6,177 nucleotides of DNA from CBFGWV01 sp965652545 (GTDB lineage: Bacteria; Pseudomonadota; Gammaproteobacteria; Competibacterales; Competibacteraceae). Positions 5,773 to 6,177 of this stretch are shown one piece after another (position 1 is the stretch's first letter; every line of letters begins with the position of its first letter). The stretch is from contig CBFGWV010000289.1 in the NCBI GenBank assembly GCA_965652545.1, forward strand, positions 1 through 6,177, written 5' to 3'. Both the position numbers and the translations under genes were made by a program. The notes under the pieces are model-generated. The model was not told the origin of the DNA and searched no databases. It was given only the letters and a program-made list of their open reading frames with translations.

Positions 5773-5779
5773 ACGCGCC

Positions 5780-6177
5780 ATGAGAACCCTGCTGCTGGCG
5801 GTTGCGCTGGCCTTCACCACCCAGGCCGTCGGCGAGGTCTACACCTGGGTCGACGACAAGGGCGTGACGCACTTTGCCCAGCGACCCCGCGCCGACGGTC
5901 AGTCCGAGCGTGTGGAGGTCAAACCCATCAATGCCGTACAGCGAGTCACGGTCGAGCCGCCGGATGGCGGTGTGAAGCGGGATATCGTCATGTACACCAC
6001 AGTCTGGTGCCCGTACTGCGAGAAGGCCCGGCAGTACCTGCGCGCCGAGAACATACCGTTTACTGAGTACGATGTGGAAACCAACGCCAAGGGCAAACGT
6101 GACTACGCCGCGCTGGGCGCCAGCGGCGTGCCGATCATCCTGATCGACGGGGAGCGGATGAACGGGTTCTCGCAGGA
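5780..6177 (+). CDS. Exported DUF4124 and glutaredoxin-domain protein, cut by the right edge
   Basis: The frame from the ATG at 5780 is open to the window end (132 residues plus two bases). Residues 1-18 look like a signal peptide: Arg2, then a hydrophobic run LLLAVALAF, with probable cleavage after AVG. A DUF4124 segment follows, with the characteristic EVYTWVDDKGVTHFAQRP (19-36). From about 67 a glutaredoxin domain begins: strand DIVMYTT, dithiol site CPYC (77-80), and the cis-proline loop GVPIILIDG (116-124) with GF at 129-130. Family members are short, so only a few dozen residues are probably missing. The likely role is thiol-disulfide chemistry in the periplasm, though the partner is unknown. 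It may be co-transcribed with the DUF6164-type gene 62 bases upstream. Confidence 0.88.
   Translation, partial: MRTLLLAVALAFTTQAVGEVYTWVDDKGVTHFAQRPRADGQSERVEVKPINAVQRVTVEPPDGGVKRDIVMYTTVWCPYCEKARQYLRAENIPFTEYDVETNAKGKRDYAALGASGVPIILIDGERMNGFSQ

Overview
The window carries a compact, four-gene, minus-strand operon for the first half of the methylaspartate route of glutamate breakdown. In transcription order it is glmS (4654-5112), glmL (3272-4657), glmE (1789-3255) and mal (518-1756). GlmS and GlmE form adenosylcobalamin-dependent glutamate mutase, which converts L-glutamate to (2S,3S)-3-methylaspartate. GlmL is the MutL-type ASKHA ATPase that usually travels with this enzyme. Methylaspartate ammonia-lyase then releases ammonia to give mesaconate. 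Family-specific motifs and catalytic residues can be read in all four proteins. The genes are tightly packed: a GTGA overlap, then gaps of 16 and 32 bases. They read as one transcript starting from a good sigma70-like promoter at 5182-5209 in an AT-rich intergenic island.

Region by region: bases 3-50 look like the last codons of a plus-strand gene cut by the left edge. Bases 51-517 hold no convincing gene. Instead they contain two 142-bp-spaced copies of a hairpin-rich tandem repeat (76-215 and 218-357) and a 25-bp long-range inverted repeat (317-341 with 406-430). These fill the space between the left-edge gene and the convergent end of mal. Bases 518-5112 are the operon. Bases 5113-5351 are the divergent intergenic region with the glmS promoter and a leader made almost entirely of two back-to-back hairpins. 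On the plus strand follow a small membrane-anchored DUF6164-type protein (5352-5717) and an exported DUF4124 plus glutaredoxin protein with a CPYC active site (from 5780, cut by the right edge).

The high GC content, with strong G/C bias at third codon positions, and the DUF6164 and DUF4124-glutaredoxin neighbours suggest a GC-rich gammaproteobacterium. A halophilic or Ectothiorhodospiraceae-like lineage is possible, but this is inference from gene content. The glutamate mutase pathway is best known from anaerobic clostridia (glutamate fermentation) and haloarchaea (methylaspartate cycle), so its physiological role here is an open question. Nothing in the window handles mesaconate further. The parts least explained by known families are the structured tandem repeat at the left and the double-hairpin leader of glmS.
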